DNA from: Bacteroidales bacterium UBA1745
Lineage (GTDB): Bacteria; Bacteroidota; Bacteroidia; Bacteroidales; UBA932
Direction of reading: 5' to 3'
Assembly (NCBI GenBank): GCA_002314885.1
Contig: DCHT01000069.1
Location: forward strand, 1 to 34,649
DNA: 34,649 nt
The translations under genes were made by a program, and so were the position numbers. This document shows, piece after piece, positions 7,676-15,704 of this stretch. How positions within the stretch are numbered: the stretch's first letter is position 1; each line of letters opens with the position of its first letter. Below the pieces are notes generated by a model that made no database searches, was not told where the DNA came from, and worked only from the letters and a program-made list of their open reading frames with translations.

Positions 7676-8083
7676 ATGAATAATAATCCATCAGCCATGA
7701 AAAGAATAATTGTAGCATTACTTTCCTGCATTGTCTCGCTGGTATGTTCTGCTCAAAGTATAAAGATCCATCCCAGAGTCTACCTGGAAGTTCCTTTTTC
7801 ATACTTGCAATTCTGGTTTTATGAAGAAACCGACGAAATCGATTCTCCAGAGCATGGACAAGCGATCACAAACGTATCCGTTGCGATAAAATGTGGAGAT
7901 ATCGTTGACAAGGTCTACACGGGAGAAAGGAACTCTACGGTCTCATCTGCATCTTTCCCCTCGACAAAGCTTGTTTTCCGTTTTGAATGTGAGGGATATG
8001 AACCATTTGAGACGAAGTGGGATCAAACGGAACTCAGTCAATGTCTGCTAGTCTGCTTGAAAAAATCCGAAAAAACCGACTGA
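7676..8083 (+). CDS. Small secreted protein resembling a stand-alone carboxypeptidase-regulatory-like (Ig-like) domain
   Basis: The 135-residue product has a Sec signal peptide (MKRIIVALLSCIVSLVCSAQ, starting at the second Met, ATG 7697, which is the likelier true start). The C before SAQ does not sit in a good lipobox. The mature part is beta-rich: GQAITNVSVAIKCGDIVDKV, then FRFECEGYEPFETKW, then LLVCLKK. The 'G-x-x-I-x-x-V-x-V ... F-x-x-x-G-Y-x-x-F' rhythm resembles the CarboxypepD_reg-like domain that normally forms the N-terminus of Bacteroidota TonB-dependent-type proteins. The downstream barrel gene lacks that domain and overlaps this gene's end by 43 nt, so the two probably work together in the outer membrane. 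No database match is claimed. The codons are AT-richer than in flanking genes. Confidence 0.6.
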   Translation: MNNNPSAMKRIIVALLSCIVSLVCSAQSIKIHPRVYLEVPFSYLQFWFYEETDEIDSPEHGQAITNVSVAIKCGDIVDKVYTGERNSTVSSASFPSTKLVFRFECEGYEPFETKWDQTELSQCLLVCLKKSEKTD

Positions 8084-10452
8084 AGCTGCTGAGCCTCATT
8101 CTTTTCCTGTGTCCGCTTCCCATGATTGCTCAGAGCGAAACCCCATCGGAATATACGGACACGTTGAACCCTGTCGTAATAGCCGGCGACAAGGTATCAA
8201 TGGTCGTGCGCGGAGATACTACTGTATATGATGCGTCTTGTTATACAGTCCTAAAAGGAGCATCCCTGAAAGATCTTCTGCTCACCCTGCCAGGAATTAC
8301 AATCAAGGACGACGCCATATACGCAAATGGAGAAAGGATAGAAAGGATTCTCGTCAACGGAGAGCCGCTTTTTCTCAACGACACAAAAGCTGCGCTGAGG
8401 CTGCTCTACGCAGCCGAGATCAAAGATCTCAAAGTATATGACCAGCGCAATCCGATGGACTATATGGTCCGAGACTCCTTGGACAGAAAAGGCCGTGTAG
8501 TCGATGTAAGGACCAAGAAAAAGATGGAGTCCATCCAAGACTTCTTCGCCGGCATATCAATGGGGCACTATCAAGCCGGAAGCCTGACCGGGTCGATTCA
8601 ATCATACGCCCTGAACAAACCATCCATAGGGCTTGACATTGCTTATTACAGGAACACACCCGATGTCACAACAACACCAGGTGACAAAGTAATTGTATTG
8701 TCCATAACGGGTATTGCAGACAAGAAGCGCAAACTGAATCTTCACAACTCCCTTAACTTCCAGTTTGACCTAGTCAGAAACAGCTTCGGTGCAGAGTCAC
8801 AGTACGTCGGAGATCTGTTGGGATGGGCCGATGTGAGCGATGCCCGGTCACGTACATCCACGTTCTCCGTGAATGAGTCCTTCCATCTGGAGAAAACCCT
8901 CGGAGAAGGGCGGGACAAGATGGAATGGCAACTGATGCTGAATTGGCAGAGGAACAATAACTTGTCTTCAACATATAGGAGAATGAGCAGCGGTTCTACA
9001 GAAAGCATCGTTGACCTGAATACGGACAAGCTGGAAAACGTATACGGCATTTCCACCAATCTCGGATGGACACACAAATTCGCGAAATCGGGACGTCTCC
9101 TCAGACCCTCCATTTTCCTGGTCGCAAGTAGCGGCACCGGAGACGGCAGCAGGAAAGATACTTTGGCTGTGAGTTCCAAGCCGATGCAGATTGAATTGGA
9201 CGCATCCCGATGGAAGGCAGAAGTTGGGGCCTCCCTTGTATACAGAGAGCCCTTCACCAAGGCTTCATCCCTTAATTTCGATTATAAAGGAAGCGCAAAC
9301 GTAAACGATGCACAGCAGTCATCATTGGATTTACTGAATGCATCCATTGACGGAATCAACACCTTCGACTATATTTCCATCAGTGTAAAAAACAGTGCCG
9401 GATTAGCATATATATACAAAACCAGGAATACGGAACTGAGGATTGGCGGAAAATTCAATGACGAATACAGGAACGTCCGGGAGCACTATCCGTCAGACAA
9501 TCAAAGGAACAACAGCTATTGGTCGCTGACGCCTGATTTTTTAATGAATTACAGGAAAGGCAAGATCCGGATCAAAGCGGAAGTGTCGGGGCATATGTCA
9601 ATCCCTACTATTGAGCAGACAAGGGATCATCTTGACAACAGCACCGCCCTGTATTTGACGTGCGGAAATCCTTCCCTGCGTCAGTCTACGACCTACGACG
9701 TCTCTTTGTCACAGAACTACACGTCTGCACGTCTGCAGACCATTTTCAACATTAAGACAGGACTGAGCCTTGCACACAACTTCATAACTCAGGACGTATC
9801 CCTGATGCAGACAGAGACCTATCTCGCCGAATATGACTACACCTGTCCGGTCGGTTCCCGCCTGGTCCGTCCAGTAAATGTCCAAGGGCAAATGGCAGCA
9901 TATGCATCTCTCTCTGCAGATATCAAGTCTGCCCCTCTCAAATCAACATTCAGTCCGACTGTTTCTGCAGATTACACCAGGACGCCTTTCCTGATTGATG
10001 GAATAGAATCTTACAATCCGATGTTTAGGGTGTCCGGCGGCCTCCGCTACGTCAGTTCCTTCTCAAGCCGCTATCTCCTTTCCATCGGGTCACAACTGGA
10101 TTACTCCAGGTATTACCAGAAGACTACGCTCCTGTACAACAGCATAACGGGGGACGTCTCGGCCGATTTCAAAGCCAATCCGATAGGTGGATTATGGATC
10201 AAGCCATCCTTTTCCTATCAAGGCCGTAAGACATTCAACGGATTTGACACCTACAACAACTGCAACCTGTCGGCGTCCGTGTCATACAAATTCGGAAGGA
10301 ATGCAAATATGGAGGTGGGAGTCCGAGGATATGACCTTCTCAACAATAACAAATGGGAGAGCCTCATATCCTCAGACATCGTGATCACCCGTTCCTGGAG
10401 CAATATGCTCGGACGGACAGTCCTACTGTTCTTCAGCTGGCGCTTCCGCTAG
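8041..10452 (+). CDS. Outer-membrane beta-barrel protein with TonB-receptor-like plug segment
   Basis: About 803 residues from ATG 8041; a GTG at 8017 is also in frame. The start has a basic n-region (KIRKNRLK) and a hydrophobic core ending near PMIAQ, a signal peptide. Residues about 45-150 carry the plug-like pattern of the Bacteroidota outer-membrane beta-barrel family: RGDTTVYDA, LKDLLLTLPGI, ERILVNGEPLF and AEIKDLKVYDQRN. The rest is alternating aromatic beta strands ending in VLLFFSWRFR, a barrel terminus. The usual N-terminal Ig-like domain is missing and is probably supplied by the upstream gene. Function is likely binding or uptake of a ligand, or surface display; the ligand is unknown. 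GC is visibly lower than in neighbours. Its 3' end overlaps the end of the convergent S41 gene by 30 bp. Confidence 0.8.
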   Translation: MSASLLEKIRKNRLKLLSLILFLCPLPMIAQSETPSEYTDTLNPVVIAGDKVSMVVRGDTTVYDASCYTVLKGASLKDLLLTLPGITIKDDAIYANGERIERILVNGEPLFLNDTKAALRLLYAAEIKDLKVYDQRNPMDYMVRDSLDRKGRVVDVRTKKKMESIQDFFAGISMGHYQAGSLTGSIQSYALNKPSIGLDIAYYRNTPDVTTTPGDKVIVLSITGIADKKRKLNLHNSLNFQFDLVRNSFGAESQYVGDLLGWADVSDARSRTSTFSVNESFHLEKTLGEGRDKMEWQLMLNWQRNNNLSSTYRRMSSGSTESIVDLNTDKLENVYGISTNLGWTHKFAKSGRLLRPSIFLVASSGTGDGSRKDTLAVSSKPMQIELDASRWKAEVGASLVYREPFTKASSLNFDYKGSANVNDAQQSSLDLLNASIDGINTFDYISISVKNSAGLAYIYKTRNTELRIGGKFNDEYRNVREHYPSDNQRNNSYWSLTPDFLMNYRKGKIRIKAEVSGHMSIPTIEQTRDHLDNSTALYLTCGNPSLRQSTTYDVSLSQNYTSARLQTIFNIKTGLSLAHNFITQDVSLMQTETYLAEYDYTCPVGSRLVRPVNVQGQMAAYASLSADIKSAPLKSTFSPTVSADYTRTPFLIDGIESYNPMFRVSGGLRYVSSFSSRYLLSIGSQLDYSRYYQKTTLLYNSITGDVSADFKANPIGGLWIKPSFSYQGRKTFNGFDTYNNCNLSASVSYKFGRNANMEVGVRGYDLLNNNKWESLISSDIVITRSWSNMLGRTVLLFFSWRFR

Positions 10453-12039
10453 AGCCTGATGGAGCTGCTCATCATAGCGGATGCGCACCTGGACACCAGC
10501 CCTCTGATAGTAGTAGCGAATGGCCACTTCCTCTTCGATGAAAGGCACGAGTTCGTCCTTCTTCATACGGATGAACTGCTCCTTCTCGATGTTGAGAGCC
10601 TTGTCAAGGGCATCCAGCTGCTCCCTCATAGAGTCTGCCAGACCATCCTCGGCGAGTTCCTTGCGCATAGAGTCGAACATAGTCTTGGCGCTGCTGCGAT
10701 AGTCGAACTTCTGGGTCATCGCATAGGCCACGAACTCCTCCCACATCGCATCGTCGCAGTGGAAATCCTCGAGTGCGGCAATCTGAGGGTGCTTCTTGAC
10801 ATATTCCAGAGAGAACTGGTCACAGATGCCGCCAAGGACCATAGCGTACGCCAGACGGCTGTATTTATGCGCAGTCAGCTCCACGTCAGGAGTGATGCCT
10901 CCGCAATCCTTCACGACGCGGCCGTGAGCCGTCTTGAATTCCTTGGCAAGAGAGTCCGGAATGAATTTAGGATCGCCGTTCTCGCCATATTCACGGGCCT
11001 GGACGCAGCGGCCTGAAGGCGTGTAGTATTTTGCAGTCGTGATCTTCAGCTGTCCGTTGTACATCACCTGACGTATGGACTGGACGAGGCCCTTGCCATA
11101 GCTGCGGCTGCCCATCACTGTTGCCCTGTCGAGGTCCTGCAGGGCACCAATGACAATCTCGGATGAGGATGCTGAACCGCCGTCAATCAGCACTATCAAA
11201 GGGAGCTCGGTATCCAGAGGCTCCGACGGAGTGCGATAGGTGTATTCCTGACCGTTGTTGATGCCCTTCGAGGTCACCACGGTGGTGCCCTTAGGCACGA
11301 ACAGGGACACTATCTTCACAGCTTCCTGAAGCAGTCCGCCGCCATTTCCGCGCAGGTCATAGACCAGTCGCTTCATACCCTGTTCCTTGAGGGCAACGAT
11401 GCTGCTGCGGATCTCCTCGGACACGTTCTCAGTGAAGCCGGACTGAAGGATATAACCCGTCTCGGAATCGAGCATACCGGCATACTCCACGTCAGGAAGA
11501 TGTATCCTCTCCCTCACGATGGTGATGTCCTTCACCTCTCCCGTGTGGGCCTTCTGGACCGTGAACACCACGCTGGTGCCCGGCTTGCCCTTCATCTTCT
11601 CGCTGGCCTCCTTGCTGGTCATCGGAGTCGTATCCTCGCCGTCGATTGCAAGAATCTTGTCACCGCACCTCAGACCGTACTTCGTCGCTGCAGAGTTCTC
11701 GTATGGCTCATTGATATAGACTCCGTCGCCGACAACCTTGTATATGATGGCACCTATGCCTCCATAAGTCTTGTTGATCATATACTGGAAGTCCTCGTTC
11801 TCCTCCTCCGGCACATAGACGGTGTAAGGATCGAGTTCAGCGAGCATAGCATCGATGCCGGCACGCATAATCCTGTCGACAGGCAGGCTGTCCACATAGC
11901 TGCGATTGAGCTCGCGCACGATTGAATTGTGGATTTCAGTCCACTGGCCGAGGCGGAATGTCTTGGATTGCGCCGAAGCGCATATTGTCATTGAAGCAGC
12001 GAGGAAAGCCGCCGCAAGGGTAGTTGCAAATCGTTTCAT
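10423..12039 (-). CDS. S41-family carboxy-terminal processing protease
   Basis: A 538-residue periplasmic serine protease. It has a signal peptide MKRFATTLAAAFLAASMTIC followed by ASAQ, then a PDZ domain at about 90-175 (TYGGIGAII ... GLRCGDKILAIDGEDT), then the S41 catalytic domain. The domain includes YDLRGNGGGLLQEA (227-240), the serine loop GGSASSSEI (287-295) and the general-base lysine in RSYGKGLVQ (Lys316). CtpA-type enzymes trim or degrade periplasmic and outer-membrane proteins at their C-termini. About 180 residues beyond the protease core form a charged helical tail. The ATG at 12039 is chosen because it gives a proper signal peptide and lies just after a TAATTTTG box. It diverges from rdgB. 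Confidence 0.9.
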   Translation of the reverse strand: MKRFATTLAAAFLAASMTICASAQSKTFRLGQWTEIHNSIVRELNRSYVDSLPVDRIMRAGIDAMLAELDPYTVYVPEEENEDFQYMINKTYGGIGAIIYKVVGDGVYINEPYENSAATKYGLRCGDKILAIDGEDTTPMTSKEASEKMKGKPGTSVVFTVQKAHTGEVKDITIVRERIHLPDVEYAGMLDSETGYILQSGFTENVSEEIRSSIVALKEQGMKRLVYDLRGNGGGLLQEAVKIVSLFVPKGTTVVTSKGINNGQEYTYRTPSEPLDTELPLIVLIDGGSASSSEIVIGALQDLDRATVMGSRSYGKGLVQSIRQVMYNGQLKITTAKYYTPSGRCVQAREYGENGDPKFIPDSLAKEFKTAHGRVVKDCGGITPDVELTAHKYSRLAYAMVLGGICDQFSLEYVKKHPQIAALEDFHCDDAMWEEFVAYAMTQKFDYRSSAKTMFDSMRKELAEDGLADSMREQLDALDKALNIEKEQFIRMKKDELVPFIEEEVAIRYYYQRAGVQVRIRYDEQLHQALAEAPAEEQ

Positions 12040-12044
12040 ATCCA

Positions 12045-12052
12045 CAAAATTA
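12045..12052 (-). promoter_or_regulatory. -7 promoter box TAATTTTG for the S41 protease gene
   Basis: On the minus strand TAATTTTG matches TAnnTTTG and ends five bases before the ATG at 12039. The transcript is predicted to be leaderless or nearly so. It is back-to-back with the rdgB promoter box. Confidence 0.5.
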
Positions 12053-12057
12053 ATTAT

Positions 12058-12065
12058 TAACTTTG
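12058..12065 (+). promoter_or_regulatory. -7 promoter box TAACTTTG for rdgB-recO
   Basis: TAACTTTG matches the -7 consensus and ends five bases before the ATG at 12071, again predicting almost no leader. The whole divergent promoter with the S41 gene is packed into 31 bp. Confidence 0.5.
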
Positions 12066-12070
12066 ATACC

Positions 12071-12682
12071 ATGAAAATAATCTTCGCCACAGGCAATAAA
12101 GGAAAACTTCGCGAGGCCAGGGAGATTCTGGGCCCGGAGTACGAAATCATCAGTTCTGCGGATGCAGGCATAACCGAAGATATCCCGGAGACAGGTTCAA
12201 CGTTCCAGGAGAATTCCCTCCAGAAAGCCGAATACATCTGGAACAAGATCGGAATGGACTGCTTCAGCGACGATTCCGGACTTGAGGTGGACGCCCTTGG
12301 AGGCGCCCCCGGCATCTATTCTGCCCGATATGCGGGAGAGGGGCACGACTTTGACAAGAACATAGACAAGCTCCTCCACGAGTTGGCCGTTCTCGATGCC
12401 AAGGCCCTCATTGCCGGCGAGCCCGCACCGGAGCGCACGGCCCGCTTCCGCACGGTGGTCACCCTGATGATCAATGGCGAGCCGCACTACTTCGAGGGCA
12501 GCTGCGAAGGACGGATTTCCTTCGAGAGAAGCGGCAACGGAGGATTCGGCTACGACCCCGTATTCATCCCGGACGCATATCCGGACCAGAGTATGGCCGA
12601 CCTCAGCGAGGAAGTCAAGAACAGCATCTCACACCGACACGAGGCCCTCGTGAAAATGGCAGCCTGGCTGCAGGAGAAGTGA
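12071..12682 (+). CDS. rdgB: RdgB/HAM1-family non-canonical purine NTP pyrophosphatase
   Basis: A 203-residue enzyme of the normal family length that hydrolyses dITP, ITP and XTP to monophosphates, keeping deaminated purines out of DNA and RNA. Recognisable blocks are the substrate-binding start IIFATGNKGKLREAREIL, then GSTFQENSLQKA, FSDDSGLEVDALGGAPGIYSA and GNGGFGYDPVF, ending with ISHRHEAL. The frame is open upstream to 11906, but the true start is the ATG at 12071, just after a promoter box. It overlaps recO by four bases (GTGA), pairing two genome-maintenance genes in one operon. Confidence 0.94.
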   Translation: MKIIFATGNKGKLREAREILGPEYEIISSADAGITEDIPETGSTFQENSLQKAEYIWNKIGMDCFSDDSGLEVDALGGAPGIYSARYAGEGHDFDKNIDKLLHELAVLDAKALIAGEPAPERTARFRTVVTLMINGEPHYFEGSCEGRISFERSGNGGFGYDPVFIPDAYPDQSMADLSEEVKNSISHRHEALVKMAAWLQEK

Positions 12683-13338
12683 CAAACTCCACTGAACTCA
12701 TAATTCTCCACACGACGAAGTATTCGGAGAGCTCCGTCGTCGTCCATACCCTCAGCAGGGAGTACGGACGGCGCAGCTTCATCGTGAAGGGACTGGGAAA
12801 GTCCAAAAGCGCGGCGATGGCCCTGTTCCTGCCGATGAACATAGTGGAATGCGAGGTGGTGGAGAGTCCGCGGAGCAAACTGTGGCTGGCGAAGAACTTC
12901 TCCGCACGCTGCTCCCTCAACGGAATCCGCAACAACCTGTTCAAGAATACCATCACGCTTTTCCTGTCCGAGGTCCTCTTCAAGACAGTGAAGGAGGATG
13001 CCCGGGAGGAGGGCCTCTACGAGTGGTGCACGGCAGAAATCCTATTGCTCGATGCGCTGGACCAGGATTGGAGCAACTTCCACCTGCGCTTCCTCATAGA
13101 ACTTGCCGGACAGCTGGGCTTCGCGCCGTCCAGAGATGACATCCTGCCATTTGCAGGAGAGCACCTGAACGAAATCACCGCCCTGCTGGAGAGACCGTTT
13201 GCCGAAGCGCTGATGGTGCCTATGACCGGCAGCGTCAGAAACGAAATCGCCGACTCACTGATCAGCTACATAGCCTTTCACAGCGAATCGGCGGTCAACA
13301 TTAACTCCCTGAAAGTCCTCAGGGAGATATTCGCCTAG
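12679..13338 (+). CDS. recO: DNA repair protein RecO
   Basis: The 219-residue product starts with GTG in a GTGA overlap with the rdgB stop. An N-terminal OB-fold (about 1-80: ELIILHTTKYSESSVVVHTL, then YGRRSFIVKGLGKSKS) is followed by a helical C-terminal domain (LFLSEVLFKTVKE, then LRFLIELAGQLGFAP). This is the Bacteroidota form of RecO, which loads RecA on SSB-coated DNA with RecR. A cysteine zinc finger as in some RecOs is not evident. The stop lies one base from the stop of the convergent vWA gene. Confidence 0.88.
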   Translation: MTNSTELIILHTTKYSESSVVVHTLSREYGRRSFIVKGLGKSKSAAMALFLPMNIVECEVVESPRSKLWLAKNFSARCSLNGIRNNLFKNTITLFLSEVLFKTVKEDAREEGLYEWCTAEILLLDALDQDWSNFHLRFLIELAGQLGFAPSRDDILPFAGEHLNEITALLERPFAEALMVPMTGSVRNEIADSLISYIAFHSESAVNINSLKVLREIFA

Positions 13339-13339
13339 A

Positions 13340-14362
13340 CTATTTCTTGAAGCGATAATTGATCACATTCCAGAATTCATCCGGGAGGTGGATGTTGGAG
13401 ATGCCCACTGCCGGAGCGAACATCGGAGCGATCTCCTTGTCGGTGTAGCCGGCGTGGCCACAACCTATCCTGGTCACGAGGAAGGTCTGCTCAGGATGAG
13501 CCTCCGCATATAGGATGAACTCGCGGACGGCGATCTTGATCTCCTCAAGGCTCTTGCCGACGGTCGGGATGGCATAGTGCTGATCCTGAATGCCGGCAGG
13601 CTGGTTGGCGTCAGCGCCTACGACGAGAATCTGGTCGGTGTTGAGGCTTGAGACGCTGGTAGGAGTAACCCTTGACGCTGACTCATTCTGGGAGAAGAAA
13701 TCATCAGAAAGATCCTCTTTGCACTGTCTGTCCAGCTGGTACATTACCCTCGCGTAATAGCGCTTGTGGGAAGAATGCATCTTCTCGAACATCATCGTAG
13801 AGCCCACTGCATCCTGGCAGAAATCCATCGCGTTGTCGATACCGTAACGCTTCGCCTCCTCGACGGAGTCCTGATTGGCGCCGATGTAAGTGAACACCCA
13901 GTTCTTCTTGCGAAGGAGCTCTACCAGAGCCTTCACGCTGGAGGCGCTGTACTCCCTGGAGCTGTTCTCATAACCGTCGGTGATGATGGTCACGAGCACG
14001 TTGTCCTCATCCTTCACCTGCTTGCTCAGACGGCTGATGGAGATGCCCATTGCATCGTAGAGAGGAGTGCAGCCAGTTGGCCTATACTCGTTCCTGTCCA
14101 GATTTCCGACTTCCTCGATAGGCTTGAGGGCGATGATCTCCCTCACATCCTGGCGGCGTGAGCCCGAATCGAATGTCACGAAAGTGAGATATTGTTCCAG
14201 ATCCGGATTGTCCTTGCGGGCTGCACGGATAGTATTGATAGTTTCATTCGCACCAGTGAATGCCTGCTCATAGATTGAGTCCATTGAACCGCTCTCATCG
14301 AGGATGATGAGATTGTAAACCTTGCCTGTCTTGCTTTCCTTTTTGTTGTTAAGAAGTCCCAT
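13340..14362 (-). CDS. vWA-domain protein fused to part of an A1S_2505-like (macro-like) domain
   Basis: 340 residues. The N-terminal half is a von Willebrand A domain with a full metal-binding (MIDAS) site: D-x-S-x-S at 22-26 (LDESGSM), Thr99 (GCTPLYDA) and Asp129 (ITDGYEN). It resembles TerY-type bacterial vWA proteins. After a polar linker (about 205-230), the C-terminal 100 residues carry HYAIPTVGKSLEEI, then EAHPEQTFLVTRIGCGHAGY and EIAPMFAPA. I recognise this as the conserved second half of the 'A1S_2505 family phage non-structural protein' domain, a small macro-like fold. The Gly-rich first half of that domain (the 'HGKGAA' region) is missing, leaving only ILVVGADANQPAGIQDQ. No signal peptide is present, so it is cytoplasmic. 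Function is unknown. Confidence 0.72.
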   Translation of the reverse strand: MGLLNNKKESKTGKVYNLIILDESGSMDSIYEQAFTGANETINTIRAARKDNPDLEQYLTFVTFDSGSRRQDVREIIALKPIEEVGNLDRNEYRPTGCTPLYDAMGISISRLSKQVKDEDNVLVTIITDGYENSSREYSASSVKALVELLRKKNWVFTYIGANQDSVEEAKRYGIDNAMDFCQDAVGSTMMFEKMHSSHKRYYARVMYQLDRQCKEDLSDDFFSQNESASRVTPTSVSSLNTDQILVVGADANQPAGIQDQHYAIPTVGKSLEEIKIAVREFILYAEAHPEQTFLVTRIGCGHAGYTDKEIAPMFAPAVGISNIHLPDEFWNVINYRFKK

Positions 14363-14441
14363 CTTAATATATAGTTAGAAATGTTCTACACTGCCCGACT
14401 ACCTGCCGGACATCTATATATACCTCGGAACTTGCGTTGGA

Positions 14442-15704
14442 TTACAGCGGAAGGTTGAGAAAAATCGTAATAACTGCAGTATTGATGAGATCGACGAACA
14501 TCGCACCCACGATAGGCACGATCACGAACGGGTTCACGGCATACTTATATTTATAGCATACCGCCGACATATTGGCCATAGCATTCGGAGTCGCACCGAG
14601 GCCGAAGCCGCAGATGCCGCTGACCAGCACGGCCGAATCGTAATTGCGACCAAGGCAGCGGAAGGCGACAAAGTAGGCGAATGCGGCCATAAAAGTCACC
14701 TGTGCGAGCAGGATCACGAGCAGAGGCAGAGCCAGGCCGGCGAGTTCCCACAGGCGCAGGGACACCATAGCCATACCCAGGAAGAGGGAGAGGCAGATGT
14801 TGCCAAGAGTGACGATCTTGCCGAGTTCCAGTCGCTCCGGAGCGTCAGGATGACGGCGGCGGTGGACCAGATCGGCGACGTTGCGCACCGCAACGGCCAC
14901 CAGGAGAGGGCCGAAATAGGTCGGGAAGGTCACGCCAGTGAGATTGATCAGCTTGCCCAGGAGAGTGCCGGCCGCCATAGTCAGCAGCAGCTGATATGTG
15001 GCACGGGTGTAGGCCTGGAACTCGGTCTCGCTGGTCCCGAGCCTCTGTGTCCTGCCCTCAGGAGAGGCATTGGTGGCCTCAAAGCTGGCAAGACCGGCAT
15101 CCACCGTGTCATTGGATTCCTCGCAGAGGGAATGGCGTCTGATCAGACGCTCGGCGAGAGGTCCGCCTATCATAGATCCCGCAATCAGGCCGAAGGTCGC
15201 TGCCGCCATAGTGATGGTCGCGGCATTGCCCAGGCCCATACTTTCCAGCACCGGCGAGAAACCGCCGGCAGTGCCGTGGCCGCCGCACATAGGGATGGAA
15301 CCGGCCGCCATTCCGACCAGGCTGTCGAGGCCCCAGAGCTTCGCGACGCCCACCGAGATGAGGTTCTGGCAGACGATGAGGCCGAAGAGCAGGGCCAGCA
15401 GCACAAGGAGGCTCTTGCCGCCGGACTTGATCACGGAAAGGTTGGACTGGAAGCCCACGGAAGTGAAGAAGAGCATCATACAGATGTCCTTCAGGGTCGC
15501 GTCGAAGGAGAATTCAGTCTTCGCGAAATAGTAGAGGCAGAGGGTCAGGAGGGAGAAAATCAGGCCTCCGGACACCGGAGAAGGGATACAGAAGCGCTTC
15601 AGGAACTTCACTTTGCGGGTCAGCAGCATACCCAGGAGCAGGGCAATCACGCCCACTCCCGCGGTCTGATACATATCCAGGTGTATGAAGTGCTCTGCGG
15701 TCAT
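14442..15704 (-). CDS. gltS: Sodium/glutamate symporter (GltS family)
   Basis: A 420-residue membrane protein with about 11 hydrophobic segments arranged as two inverted halves. GGHGTAGGFSPVLE, just after SIPMC, is the characteristic pore-loop motif of GltS, and IPSPVSGGLIFSL near the start is also typical. The partner loop near the end is GICGFGLGATPNAMANM. The family imports L-glutamate with Na+. A hydrophilic insert between about 195 and 230 separates the halves. It starts within the rnr stop codon (ATGA overlap at 15701-15704), so it is translationally coupled to ribonuclease R. Confidence 0.9.
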   Translation of the reverse strand: MTAEHFIHLDMYQTAGVGVIALLLGMLLTRKVKFLKRFCIPSPVSGGLIFSLLTLCLYYFAKTEFSFDATLKDICMMLFFTSVGFQSNLSVIKSGGKSLLVLLALLFGLIVCQNLISVGVAKLWGLDSLVGMAAGSIPMCGGHGTAGGFSPVLESMGLGNAATITMAAATFGLIAGSMIGGPLAERLIRRHSLCEESNDTVDAGLASFEATNASPEGRTQRLGTSETEFQAYTRATYQLLLTMAAGTLLGKLINLTGVTFPTYFGPLLVAVAVRNVADLVHRRRHPDAPERLELGKIVTLGNICLSLFLGMAMVSLRLWELAGLALPLLVILLAQVTFMAAFAYFVAFRCLGRNYDSAVLVSGICGFGLGATPNAMANMSAVCYKYKYAVNPFVIVPIVGAMFVDLINTAVITIFLNLPL

